Assembly (NCBI GenBank): GCA_018985235.1
Contig: JADGIG010000057.1
Span: forward strand, 1-28,395
Reading direction: 5' to 3'
Length of the DNA stretch: 28,395 nt
From: Sanchytrium tribonematis
Taxonomy: Eukaryota > Sanchytriomycota > Sanchytriomycetes > Sanchytriales > Sanchytriaceae
Below are positions 1 to 8,284 of this stretch, piece after piece. The notes below the pieces were generated by a model. That model searched no databases. It was not told the origin of the DNA and worked only from the letters and a program-made list of their open reading frames with translations. The stretch's first letter is position 1. Each line of letters opens with the position of its first letter. The position numbers and the translations under genes are program-made.

Positions 1-149
1 CTGGTCTATCTGGCTCAAATACCCACTGTGACGATATTTTAACACCAATTGTTAAATCAGTGCAAACCATATCAGAAATTGTATTTTCAAAGACAAGTGT
101 AGATAAAAATTTCATGTTACAAATTAATTCAATTTACTTTTTGGACTAA
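1..149. other. Window-edge segment with open frames on both strands, possible partial gene
   Basis: No gene can be fixed here. On the plus strand a frame is open from base 3 to a TAA at 147-149 (48 codons), which would be the tail of a convergent gene overlapping the desaturase end by 26 nt. On the minus strand an ATG at 115 opens a frame of 38 codons to the left edge, which would begin only 8 nt after the desaturase stop. Neither translation is recognised. The plus option needs a larger overlap, and the minus option a tighter same-strand gap, than any other pair in the window. One is probably the edge of a real gene; sequence to the left would decide. Confidence 0.3.
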
Positions 150-1513
150 AGCCACCAGCTAAGTTTGCAACAAATCTTAAGGCTTTCAAAACCATTCCAT
201 TACCTTCAACAAAGCCTACAGACTTATATTCAACATTCAATTTTTTTGCCAAAGTTTGTAGCTGTTTTCTAACAGTTCGCAGCCTATTTCGAGGCAGCCT
301 AGGAAACACATGATGCGTTGTTTGAAACTGAAGACCACCATGTAACCAGTCCAACCAGGGAGAACATTCAACATCCATCGTAGTTCTTAGCATTCTGTGA
401 ATCATGCTTTCATAATCTGGGGTATTTGTGTCCATCGCAAAGTGAGAAAGCGTGATTTGGACATGTAAAAGTGCAGTCAATGCGTGACAAATTAAGGTAT
501 ATACTAATTTTGTCCATAATCCAGGAATAAATGTAAGTAGATAGAAATACCAGGTGCCGAAGAGTCCCATACAAACAACTTCCAGCTTTCGATGTTTAAT
601 TTTATCTTTTGTTAAAATTCCAGCTAAAAATACTAAGCTTTGAACATACAAATTAAATCGAGCAAACATTAAAACAATGTAATAAATCTATGTAAATCAG
701 GATTACGTAATGTTGATACTGGACAACAAACTGAGAAAGCCTATCGAAGGTCAGCTTGCGACCGTGGAAACTGCTGTAAATTGAGTTAAAAAACTCCGTT
801 GTAACAGCAAAGAAAGGCAAATGCTGGATATCTGGATCGTGGTGAGGATCATTTGTAATAATATGATGTATATTATGCGAGTGTTTCCACCATCCCATCG
901 AAATACCTCCAAACAAGTCACCAATCAAAATGCCTATGACGTAATCAACCGGTTTATGCGTAACTCCGTAATGCCCCAAGTCGTGTCCCACAAAGGCAAT
1001 TTGATGCCAAAAAAACCCAAGAGCAAAAGCCGATAATATGTAATACTCGCAATAAATTAAATACAATGAAAAAGCTGCAAGAGAAACACATTTAACTAAT
1101 TCTCGATAATAAAATGAATAGTCAGTATTGTAAAGTCCTGCTTGCAACAGTTCCTTGTGCATATCAATCACAGCCTCTCTTTGTTCAGTCATTTTAGTAT
1201 CAGTATGTAACAAATCCAGCTGGTCTTGGATTCTACCTCTTTCTGCTTTAGAGTAGTTACATTTTTTGTTCCAAACAATTGCATTTTTCTGCAAGATCCC
1301 TACAGAATAATGCTTAAGATAAGATAAGGTCTGCTCGGGATGTAAAGTCATAAAATAATCGGTCATATCTTGATATTTGCCATGTTCAAGAGCAAGTCTG
1401 CCACCAGGGTGCCTATGCTTGAAGTCACCTATATCAATAACATAAGGGCTTACAAAGAGCCATTCAGTTTCGAAATCCGTCGTATCCAGCTTTTCATCCC
1501 ATCGAGCAGACAT
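124..1513 (-). CDS. Cytochrome b5-fused front-end desaturase (delta-8 sphingolipid desaturase type)
   Basis: Two exons, 1513-707 and 687-124, give 456 aa. This is an ER-membrane desaturase that inserts a double bond into a sphingoid base or fatty acyl chain using electrons from its own cytochrome b5 domain. The b5 haem motif HPGG is at residues 35-38 with a second likely haem histidine at 58. The three histidine boxes are HDLGH (177-181), HSHNIHH (211-217) and QTTHH (391-395, followed by VFPRLPR). The third box has Gln in place of the first His, typical of b5-fused front-end enzymes, but TT where IE or VE is usual. Hydrophobic segments lie around 143-170, 190-206 and 280-345. A 19-nt intron at 688-706 splits the conserved QHY/IYY...FARFNLY region. 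Substrate choice (sphingolipid or fatty acid) is inferred from overall resemblance. There is no AATAAA at the stop. Confidence 0.9.
688..706 (-). other. Ultra-short intron, 19 nt, GT-AG, phase 0 (desaturase)
   Basis: Sense-strand sequence gtaatcctgatttacatag. Removing it joins ...QHY to IYYIVLMFARFNLY, the conserved stretch of b5 desaturases. If retained, the frame drifts into 17 unrelated residues and a stop. 5' hexamer GTAATC; branch-like TTTAC with A at -6; TAG end. Confidence 0.93.
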
Positions 1514-1670
1514 TTAAAATTTCAATGTTTCAAGCGAAATTGATTTTTGGCAAAAGTGATACCCCGGTGTTCCGCTTTATATGTTTGATAAAAAGAATTT
1601 ATTCGCCTCTTCATGTTAATTAAATGAGGTTGGAAGATTCTCATATCATCAGGCCCTGATGAATAAATAT

Positions 1671-3255
1671 TTATTCCACTAATTTTAATCCTTCATCTGC
1701 TTTCACAATTCGAATAGTGTTTGTCTTGCCAGATCCTCCAGCCCAGCCATGAATTACCAAAACTAGATCATTGACTTTTAAGAGCTTACGCTCGATGGCC
1801 GTGGCGATTGCTTTTTGGAGACGTTCGTCCACCTGATTCTGCCATTCCTCTCCCTTTAATGGCCTGTCTTTCGGCATCTCATGAAGAACAGGATAGCAAC
1901 CTCTATACAGATGACATTGTCTGGCGGTTGAAGCAGACTTTGTTACAGTAATAATTGGAACCTGAGGTCTATATTTAGCAACCAGTCGAGCGGTTGTACC
2001 CGTAGTGGTCAAAACCACAATGGCGGACACTTGCTGCTCGATGCAAGCGTTTACTGCCGAGCTAGCTATAGTCTCTGACGTTTCCAACATCACTTTTTGA
2101 CAACTTTGAATAGCCAAAAATAATGGGGGATAACAGACTGAACTTTCACCCTCAACGCAGAGCTGGTGCATCATTTTCACAGATTCTACAGGAAACTTTC
2201 CTTTGGCTGTTTCACCGCTAAGCATAACACAATCAGCACCATCCAAAACAGCATTTGCTACATCGCTGCATTCAGCTCTAGTCGGTCTCGGAGAATTTGT
2301 CATAGATTCCAACATCTGTGTGGCACAAATGACTGGCTTTCCAATAATGTTACATTTGGCGATCATCATTTTTTGAGCAACAAAAACTTTCTCTAATGGA
2401 ATTTCCATACCCAAATCACCTAAATAAATGTTAATTACCTCTTGCTACCATCACACCATCAGTGACACCTAAAATTGCATCAAAGTTTTTAATTCCTTGC
2501 TGATTCTCGATTTTCGAAATGACTTTGACATGTTTTCCACCTTCAGAAAGTAAATCTTTGATTGCCATAACATCATCTGCTCTTCTAATAAATGACGCAA
2601 ACACCATATCAATTTCTTTTTCAATACCAAACTTGATATCAGATATATCTTTCTCACTTAAAGCAGGAAGTTCCACATTTGTACCCGGCAAATTGACATT
2701 CTTTCTTGATGTCAATGTATGTGTGTTAAGTGCTTTTGCTTTGAGATTTAAATCATCTACTTTTGACAAAATTTCTAGCGATAAATTACCATCTTCGATA
2801 TAGACTAAACTCCCAGGTTGCATATGACTAATTCCTTTGTAATCGATATAAATTTGCTTTTCACTGCAGTCATCCTTAAATTTGGAATCAGTTGTTAAAA
2901 TAATATCTTGTCCTTTTTCGACTGTATAAGTACCATCGTCCTTGACTAAACCAGTTCTAATTTCTGGACCTTTTGTATCTAATGCAATAGCAATAACAAC
3001 TTTAGGTCGTTGCGCCCTTGCCTTTTTAACATTCTCAATGGTCTGACCATGAAAATCATGATCGCCATGACTGAAATTCAATCTAGCAATATTCATTCCA
3101 GCATCAATTAAACTCAAAATAAACTCGACAGAATTATTTTTGCCAATTGTGCATACAATGGCCGTTTTTCTATAATTTCCCATGCCTTCCATGACATTAA
3201 TATTTGCTGTCCACTCAAGTCTAGTTGAAATAGTTCCCTCTCTGCGTTTAGACAT
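1671..3255 (-). CDS. Pyruvate kinase
   Basis: Two exons, 3255-2439 and 2419-1671, give 521 aa, close to the usual 500. The enzyme transfers phosphate from phosphoenolpyruvate to ADP in the last cytosolic step of glycolysis. Motifs in order: IARLNFSHG (56-64, substrate-binding Arg58), ALDTKGPEIRTG (91-102), the catalytic-lysine motif ISKIEN, VMVARGDLGMEIPLEKV spanning the intron, then the MLESM and AECSDVANAVLDGADCVMLSGETAKG segments. The C-terminal domain ends near VLVIHGWAGGSGKTNTIRIV. The frame is open up to an ATG at 3339, but that would overlap the divergent inhibitor gene, so the ATG at 3255 is preferred; its SKRREGTISTRLEWTANINV lead resembles yeast enzymes. The usual TIGP loop reads TIGKNNS, so the proline is missing. 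AATAAA (1670-1675) overlaps the TAA stop. Confidence 0.95.
2420..2438 (-). other. Ultra-short intron, 19 nt, GT-AG, phase 1 (pyruvate kinase)
   Basis: Sense-strand sequence gtaattaacatttatttag. Splicing turns ARG-N-stop into the invariant ARGDLGMEIP of pyruvate kinase. Retention gives a stop after one codon. 5' hexamer GTAATT; branch-like TTTAT with A at -6; TAG end. Confidence 0.95.
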
Positions 3256-3294
3256 GTCAAATGGCAATCTCCTCGAAACCGCGATTGCAATCAA

Positions 3295-3513
3295 ATGGGA
3301 AAATATATTGTTGTTTTGAAAAAAGGATCTGAAGCTCAATTAGGTCTAGTTAAAAAAGACTTGGAGTCCAAAGGCGGAAAAGTCACTAACACTTTTGATG
3401 GAACGGTATTACTGGGGCACAGCGTAGATTTGCCGGATTCACATGTGGCAACTATGGAAAATCATCCACACATTGATTATATTGAAAAAGATGGCGAAGT
3501 TAAAATTCAATAA
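3295..3513 (+). CDS. I9-family proteinase B inhibitor (Pbi2-like)
   Basis: 72 aa, about the size of yeast Pbi2 (75 aa). The whole protein is one inhibitor I9 domain, the fold otherwise used as the propeptide of subtilisin-like proteases: it opens KYIVVLKKG, has a central helix (SEAQLGLVKKDLESKGGKV) and ends HIDYIEKDGEVKIQ. The free-standing form with no protease attached and no signal peptide fits a cytosolic inhibitor of vacuolar proteinase B, with a role in vacuole fusion known for the yeast protein. It is divergent from pyruvate kinase, with only 39 nt between the two ATGs. The stop sits inside AATAAA (3509-3514). The kexin at 10207 is a different subtilase type and an unlikely partner. 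Confidence 0.9.
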   Translation: MGKYIVVLKKGSEAQLGLVKKDLESKGGKVTNTFDGTVLLGHSVDLPDSHVATMENHPHIDYIEKDGEVKIQ

Positions 3514-3523
3514 ACATTTATGC

Positions 3524-4027
3524 TCAAGTCAGTCGACATTTTTGAATTAGCTTTTCTATATTTTGCAAATTTTGAAGAATGTTAATTTTTTTCTCCAAGC
3601 TAGCTTTTAAACGATGCCTGGTAATTGTGTCTTCAGCCTGCTTTAAATTATCGAGTTCAGATTCTTCATATTTCTCAATTTTTTGTGTCAAGGTTTCTTG
3701 CAACTTTAACAAATTGCTTTTAAATTCAAGCAAATCTACATTGTAAGGCAAATTAACACCAAAACGATCATTAAACTCTTCCTTGAGATGATTCTCTACA
3801 GAATTTATATCCAAAGCATTTATTTGCTTCACAATATTAATATTTTTCTGACCAAGGTGTAAATCTAAAAGATTTTGGTACTCTTCATTGAGAGAAACGG
3901 CTTGCCTTTCTAGCATTACAATCTTGTCACGAATTTTGCGCACCTTTGAGGTTTGCGCCTTTTCCAGTTTCAACTGCATATAATTTGATTGAATTACTTC
4001 AAACTTGGGAAGATCAAAGTCATGCAT
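3524..4027 (-). CDS. Coiled-coil protein of unknown function
   Basis: 167 aa from an ATG at 4027. Not recognised. Almost the whole protein is predicted helical with heptad-like spacing: a first coiled coil around residues 18-60 (LKLEKAQTSKVRKIRDKIVMLERQ), a short break with NLPYNVDLLEF near 93-103, and a second coiled coil around 105-165. No enzyme motif, signal peptide or membrane segment is visible. The length and two-coil layout recall small subunits of microtubule or kinetochore complexes, and the NLP break is weakly like HAUS2, but this is only a suggestion. It converges on the I9 inhibitor with 10 nt between stops. Confidence 0.8.
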   Translation of the reverse strand: MHDFDLPKFEVIQSNYMQLKLEKAQTSKVRKIRDKIVMLERQAVSLNEEYQNLLDLHLGQKNINIVKQINALDINSVENHLKEEFNDRFGVNLPYNVDLLEFKSNLLKLQETLTQKIEKYEESELDNLKQAEDTITRHRLKASLEKKINILQNLQNIEKLIQKCRLT

Positions 4028-4157
4028 TAAGGGGATAATTTACGTCCGGATAATTGTTCTACTATCAGAACGGAAGTAAATTTCTTTCCAAGTTTAAGAA
4101 AACTGCGCTACTTTTGTACATGTTAAGATCGTGAAAAAGGAGTACAATAAAACAAGA

Positions 4158-4721
4158 ATGCGAAATTCTGAAATCTTACTTAACTGGCCAAATTTAGTAG
4201 GTTACGTAAGAATATTGCTGTTATTGGGATTTCTTTTAACAGAACAAATAGAATTGTATATTGTGTCATACCTATTGGATGCACTTGATGGCTATTTGGC
4301 TAGAAAATATAATCAATGTACCCTTTTTGGAGCAACCTTAGATATGGTTGTCGATCGAATTTCCTCATCGGTGATATTGTTAACAAGACTCCAATCTTCT
4401 GTGAATTTATTTTATGTTCTTTTGGATTGGACCAGTCATTTTGTTCATATGCAAAGCGCTTTATTAAGCAAGTCCAAATCCCACAAAAATGTAGATTACA
4501 ATTCTAAGCTATTGCATCTCTACTACTATAATCGGACAATTTTATTTTCTATTTGTTTTGGCTACGAGCTATTTAATATTTGCAACTTCATTGGATGGAA
4601 ACACGATTGGATTTACTACAGCAGTGGTATAATATTCTACTTAAAGCATTTGATTCATGCAGTGCAGCTTGGAAAGGCTTTAGAAGCAATTCTGCATATA
4701 GATTTGGCTAAAGCTGATTAA
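4158..4721 (+). CDS. PIS1: CDP-diacylglycerol-inositol 3-phosphatidyltransferase (phosphatidylinositol synthase)
   Basis: 187 aa. Makes phosphatidylinositol from CDP-diacylglycerol and myo-inositol in the ER membrane. The CDP-alcohol phosphotransferase signature is perfect: D41-x2-D44-G45-x2-A48-R49-x8-G58-x3-D62-x3-D66, the metal- and CDP-binding site. It is preceded by NWPNLVGYVRI, the usual first helix of PI synthases. Further hydrophobic segments at about 15-40, 68-90, 115-140 and 150-170 fit a six-helix protein. The frame extends upstream to a GTG at 4131, but the first ATG is 4158 and places NWPN near the N-terminus as in the family. AATAAA (4730-4735) begins 8 nt after the stop. Confidence 0.92.
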   Translation: MRNSEILLNWPNLVGYVRILLLLGFLLTEQIELYIVSYLLDALDGYLARKYNQCTLFGATLDMVVDRISSSVILLTRLQSSVNLFYVLLDWTSHFVHMQSALLSKSKSHKNVDYNSKLLHLYYYNRTILFSICFGYELFNICNFIGWKHDWIYYSSGIIFYLKHLIHAVQLGKALEAILHIDLAKAD

Positions 4722-4764
4722 ATTGATGAAATAAAATATTTTAAGGCCATTTCAATTTCCATTT

Positions 4765-6345
4765 ATGGGCTTGAATCCACAAAATAACTGGGCAGAATCT
4801 CAGGCAAATGATGTGCGAGGCAAAGACAGATGGAAATATCATCATTATCGCGTGGATGAGACCGATTTAGAATTTTCACAACAATGCCAAGCTTTTCAAG
4901 CTGAGAAACTTGTAATACAAGATTCCGAAAACTATGCCTTAGAAGCCGTGCCTTGCGAAAATCATTCTTTACAAAAGGCAGATGTATTGGAAAGCTTGAA
5001 AGGCTGGGCTGACCAACTAAATTTCCCACTTAATGATTTTAATGTAGATGTAATCGTTTATTTGGCAGAACTAAAACGATGGAGGATGAATACAGGCTTG
5101 ACCACCGTGGCCTCAGCGGAAATCGAAGAATGGGAAGCAAGGCAAAATCAATTGGCCGAGCTACATAAAATAAGGCAAAACAATCTTCATTCTGAGTTTA
5201 TGAACTACCTTGAATATAAAACAGATGCTTATGAAACTCGAATAGCAAAAAGAAAATCGAAAAATCAATTAAGACTGCAATCGTTGAAAGATAACTTAGT
5301 AAGCAAAAAAAATAAGCAATTGAATAAGCTTTGCCATTTTAACAAGAAAGATATCAAATGTTGGACTGAATTAAATCAAGCCAAACATTCAATTGCAGAA
5401 CCTAATTTAAAGCTCACTAGCGCAAAAAATTATTCAAACCTGCCTGATTTTCCAATTGAAGTCGAAAGATGCTTTGGGATTTCTAACAATATTGAACAAT
5501 TTGTATCAACTAATATCGCAAAAGATGGCGATAAGTTGGTAGAGATCAAATTGGATGGTCATGGTGATCGTGTTAATGTTGTACAGAAAGTATTATCTGA
5601 CGATGACCTTCAGATTTCAGCCTCAAAAGATATTTTTGAGTCTCAAGCTGCAATTAAATCGACTCTTTATAGAAAAAGATACAGTAGACTCTTTAAGAGG
5701 AAATACATTATAGATGCCATTAAAGCCAAGGACTGTGACTTTTCCTATACTTATGAATCAGATTCAGAGATTGACGAAATAGAAACTGAAGTTGATTTTA
5801 GTCTGGAACCAGTTTGCAGAGAAATCGATGTTGCAATCAAAAATGAATTACAATCAATTGAAATAGAAAAAGCGATAATTGCATTAGCCTCTGCCGCCAC
5901 TGCAGAAAAATTAAAAAATGCTCAAATTGAATTTGAGCATCACTCGGAGAATGAAATCAACAACAGAATCAAACAGCAGAAGGAATTAGAAGAATCTCAC
6001 CTTTATAGACAGCACGCCACCACTTTTGTCCAACAATGCTTACTTGGTTGTGCGCGCCATTTGGTTTTACAATATACTGAACAAAATTGTTTAATAGCCT
6101 TGAATGATCTGAGTGATAAATTAGTTAAAAATATCGATTTATCTGGAACATTAATTCAAAATTCTATCGTAAGCGGTCTCAATGAAAGAGTTATTGATAG
6201 TTATTTAAATGCTAAAAACAAGTTGGTAGAAAACACAATTAATTCTTGTTTTGGTACAACAATGTCACAACCTAGAAAAGAAGTGCAAATTGATAAAGAG
6301 AAAGTCAAAGATGCGGCCATGAAAGACCTAAAATCTTTAATATAA
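4765..6345 (+). CDS. CFAP91-like axonemal radial-spoke base protein (probable)
   Basis: 526 aa, charged and largely helical. Several blocks follow CFAP91/MAATS1 (FAP91 of Chlamydomonas), which links the calmodulin- and spoke-associated complex to radial spokes: ADVLESLKGWADQLNFP (79-95), VDVIVYLAELKRW (99-111), then EIEEWEARQNQLAELHKIR (123-141) and a basic helix ending KKNKQLNKL. A long C-terminal helix (about 355-480) resembles the conserved E/K/R-rich tail. Family members are usually 650-770 aa, so this copy would be shortened, mainly at the N-terminus. The match was judged from remembered family features, not an alignment. If right, the organism builds motile flagella. An alternative is an unrelated coiled-coil protein. 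AATAAA (6344-6349) overlaps the stop. Confidence 0.8.
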   Translation: MGLNPQNNWAESQANDVRGKDRWKYHHYRVDETDLEFSQQCQAFQAEKLVIQDSENYALEAVPCENHSLQKADVLESLKGWADQLNFPLNDFNVDVIVYLAELKRWRMNTGLTTVASAEIEEWEARQNQLAELHKIRQNNLHSEFMNYLEYKTDAYETRIAKRKSKNQLRLQSLKDNLVSKKNKQLNKLCHFNKKDIKCWTELNQAKHSIAEPNLKLTSAKNYSNLPDFPIEVERCFGISNNIEQFVSTNIAKDGDKLVEIKLDGHGDRVNVVQKVLSDDDLQISASKDIFESQAAIKSTLYRKRYSRLFKRKYIIDAIKAKDCDFSYTYESDSEIDEIETEVDFSLEPVCREIDVAIKNELQSIEIEKAIIALASAATAEKLKNAQIEFEHHSENEINNRIKQQKELEESHLYRQHATTFVQQCLLGCARHLVLQYTEQNCLIALNDLSDKLVKNIDLSGTLIQNSIVSGLNERVIDSYLNAKNKLVENTINSCFGTTMSQPRKEVQIDKEKVKDAAMKDLKSLI

Positions 6346-6380
6346 TAAAACTTGGTATTTTGCGGGCCTTCTAAAAAACG

Positions 6381-6422
6381 TTGGTTTTGACCAATCACTT
6401 TTTCAGAACACCTCATTGGTCA
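6381..6422. promoter_or_regulatory. Cluster of three CCAAT boxes in alternating orientation upstream of the BSD2-like gene
   Basis: TTGG at 6381, tgaccaat at 6388-6395 and attggtca at 6415-6422. The last two form a perfect 8-bp inverted repeat with a 19-nt spacer, 47 nt before the ATG at 6469. CCAAT boxes are bound by the Hap/NF-Y complex in fungi and animals. That this cluster acts as a promoter is inference. Confidence 0.4.
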
Positions 6423-6468
6423 GAACTTGATTGATTAAAATAAATTCCCAGATCTCCCCTTCTACAAA

Positions 6469-6945
6469 ATGACATCGTACGAAAGAGTCCCAGATTATGA
6501 ACAACCAAATTCTTCAGAGACTTCGCCTCAAGCTGTACAAGCCACTCCAACTACTCACCATTTGGGAACATCGACTCACGATGCCGTTTTTGCTGATTTA
6601 CCCACGTATGACGATATAATAAAAGATCCGACTCCACAATATGAAGATGAAGGGCTAGAAATTGGTGATTTACCCACTCTTATTTTATCTGCTTTATGCA
6701 CCATGGTATTTCAGTTAATTGGGTTCATGCTATGTTACATGTTTTCTACTTCTCATGCTAGTAGACTGGGTGCAATGGCTGGTCTAGGAATTAATATTTT
6801 CCAATATGCAGTCTACTTTCGTGAACGTCATATGAGAGATCCCTATACTGCTGGTATTGCATATTTAATAATGCTTGGTGGAATTGCATTGACAGCCGAA
6901 AGCCTGTTTTCTTTTATAAGACTTAGAAGGTTGCAGCAGAGATAA
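6469..6945 (+). CDS. BSD2: Bsd2/NDFIP-family adaptor of Rsp5/Nedd4 ubiquitin ligases
   Basis: 158 aa. Family members sit in Golgi/endosome membranes and bring Nedd4-type ligases to membrane cargo such as metal transporters. The N-terminal 65 residues are hydrophilic and carry PY-like motifs LPTY (residues 44-47, DLPTYDD) and TPQY (about 54-57), the kind bound by WW domains. Three hydrophobic segments follow: about 68-92 (PTLILSALCTMVFQLIGFMLCYMF), 99-118 and 127-148. The stretch TSHASRLGAMAGLGINIFQYAVYF is the family core (yeast Bsd2: TSHAA..GSRAGLG). The length is short compared with yeast Bsd2 (321 aa) and nearer NDFIP1 (221 aa). AATAAA (6944-6949) overlaps the stop. Confidence 0.88.
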   Translation: MTSYERVPDYEQPNSSETSPQAVQATPTTHHLGTSTHDAVFADLPTYDDIIKDPTPQYEDEGLEIGDLPTLILSALCTMVFQLIGFMLCYMFSTSHASRLGAMAGLGINIFQYAVYFRERHMRDPYTAGIAYLIMLGGIALTAESLFSFIRLRRLQQR

Positions 6946-7021
6946 TAAATATTTATACCAATCGTTGTACAGATTCCGCTGAAACTATGGAGTCAAATGT
7001 TTATGGTTTTCAAGCCCACCG

Positions 7022-8282
7022 ATGCTTGAAGTTTTACTATTTTCAATTTTAAATGGAATACTACTCATCCTAGTTCATTCGTTATCGTCAAAGAGACTTA
7101 CAAATTCAGAATTGATCTTTCAAATTTTAACAGTTGCTTATACGATATCAATGGGGTTATATTTTGATTATGCAGACGCATGGTTGTCAGCACTATCAAT
7201 TTCAATTTTATTCGTTCCAGCAATAGCGATGATTAAATTAGGATATGTTGAATACCAACTACAAAATAGATATCACGAAAAAATGAAGTCGATTACAAAC
7301 GATTTATTTGAAATTAAGAAAAAGAATGAGTTTGCAGAAAATGACTTGGATCATCCGGTATTATATGTATCTAAAGTGATTCAATCAAATAATGTGGTAG
7401 CTTTTAAAGCATCTTCACTTCTTAAATGGTCAGGCTCATTTATTTTGGTTTTACTCATAATTTTATTTAATGCTCCCTTTAGCGACAAGAGAAGTCAACA
7501 TTTTGATTTTGAAAAGATTCTTGCTATCTACTCTGCTAGTGTTCTACTCTCGCTAATATTTCTATTCAAGACAATTAAAAAGAAGCAATTTGATTCACTT
7601 AAAAGGTCTCATTTTTTAATTACTGAAGTGTTTTTAGAATTGCTAATTTTCATTGCAATTATTTGTTTGTATGCTCTGAAATTAGATGGATTGCGACTTC
7701 TCACATTGGGACACTTGACAATACATCACTTTGGAATATTTATGTTTTATATTCGGAATTTTCCACGTAAAAATGCCAACAGGCAAACACAGAAATATGA
7801 AGAGTTTGAATCATTGCTAGCAGACACCATCATGTACACCAAATTTAGACTTTATTGCTCCAGAATGAGAGATGAAAGAAAAATAATATTTCTGGAAGCG
7901 TACAAAGAATGTGAAAGCATGGCTTCTATCAATATAATGAAAGGATGTTCTTCATTTGCTGTTGCCTTGTCAGGCTTAGAATTGGCTCCAAAATCAAGCT
8001 CACTTGAGAGCATGAAGCAATCTGAGAAAAGAGTACAAAGACTTCACAACGCAACGTATGAAATTTATCAGCTTTTTCTCGACGAAGGCAATTGACATTA
8101 ATTTAGGGTCGCCTTACTTATTACGTGATGTTTCCACTAAAGAGATTAGTCTTGTTCGACAGAATCGCGAAACTTTAGATTTTACTTCTTTAAATCCAAT
8201 TTATATTGAAGTTTGCAAATATTTGTATATCTGGCATTATGACAATTTTTTAGACCAGCAAGATTCGGAAGAGTATAATTAA
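7022..8282 (+). CDS. Seven-transmembrane RGS protein (7TM-RGS)
   Basis: Two exons, 7022-8087 and 8107-8282, give 413 aa. Seven hydrophobic segments are visible at about 3-21, 30-48, 53-75, 137-154, 166-183, 198-219 and 225-244, followed by an RGS domain at about 261-405. RGS domains speed GTP hydrolysis by heterotrimeric G-protein alpha subunits. The domain starts FESLLADTIMYTKFRLYCSRMRDERKIIFLEAY, has IYQLFLDEGSPYLL at the splice junction, and ends LDFTSLNPIYIEVCKYLYIWHYDNFL. The 7TM-plus-RGS layout is known from plant RGS1 and fungal GprK-type proteins. A GC-AG intron of 19 nt splits the RGS domain; without splicing the protein stops at DEGN and loses the last helices. It converges on the nucleoporin gene with 2 nt between stops. 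Confidence 0.88.
8088..8106 (+). other. Ultra-short intron, 19 nt, GC-AG, phase 1 (7TM-RGS)
   Basis: Sequence gcaattgacattaatttag. It is nearly the pyruvate kinase intron with GC instead of GT. Splicing gives FLDEGSPYLLRDVS, matching the loop after the IY..FL helix of RGS domains. No GT-AG choice in this interval restores the frame while keeping that helix. Branch-like TTAAT with A at -6; TAG end. Confidence 0.85.
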
Positions 8283-8284
8283 AT

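Noticed and set aside
821-1036. Antisense open frame inside the desaturase, and many similar ones (for example 9461-9655, 21799-22212, 26317-26781)
   Set aside because: They mirror well-supported coding regions and have no recognisable protein features.
5050-5068. A 19-nt GTAATC...CAG interval inside the CFAP91-like gene
   Set aside because: It lacks the TAG end and the A at -6, and removing it would break a frame that matches the family (VDVIVYLAELKRW).
8058-8282. A separate 74-aa gene after the 7TM-RGS open frame
   Set aside because: Its reading is the last part of the RGS domain; a 19-nt GC-AG intron joins it to the upstream frame.
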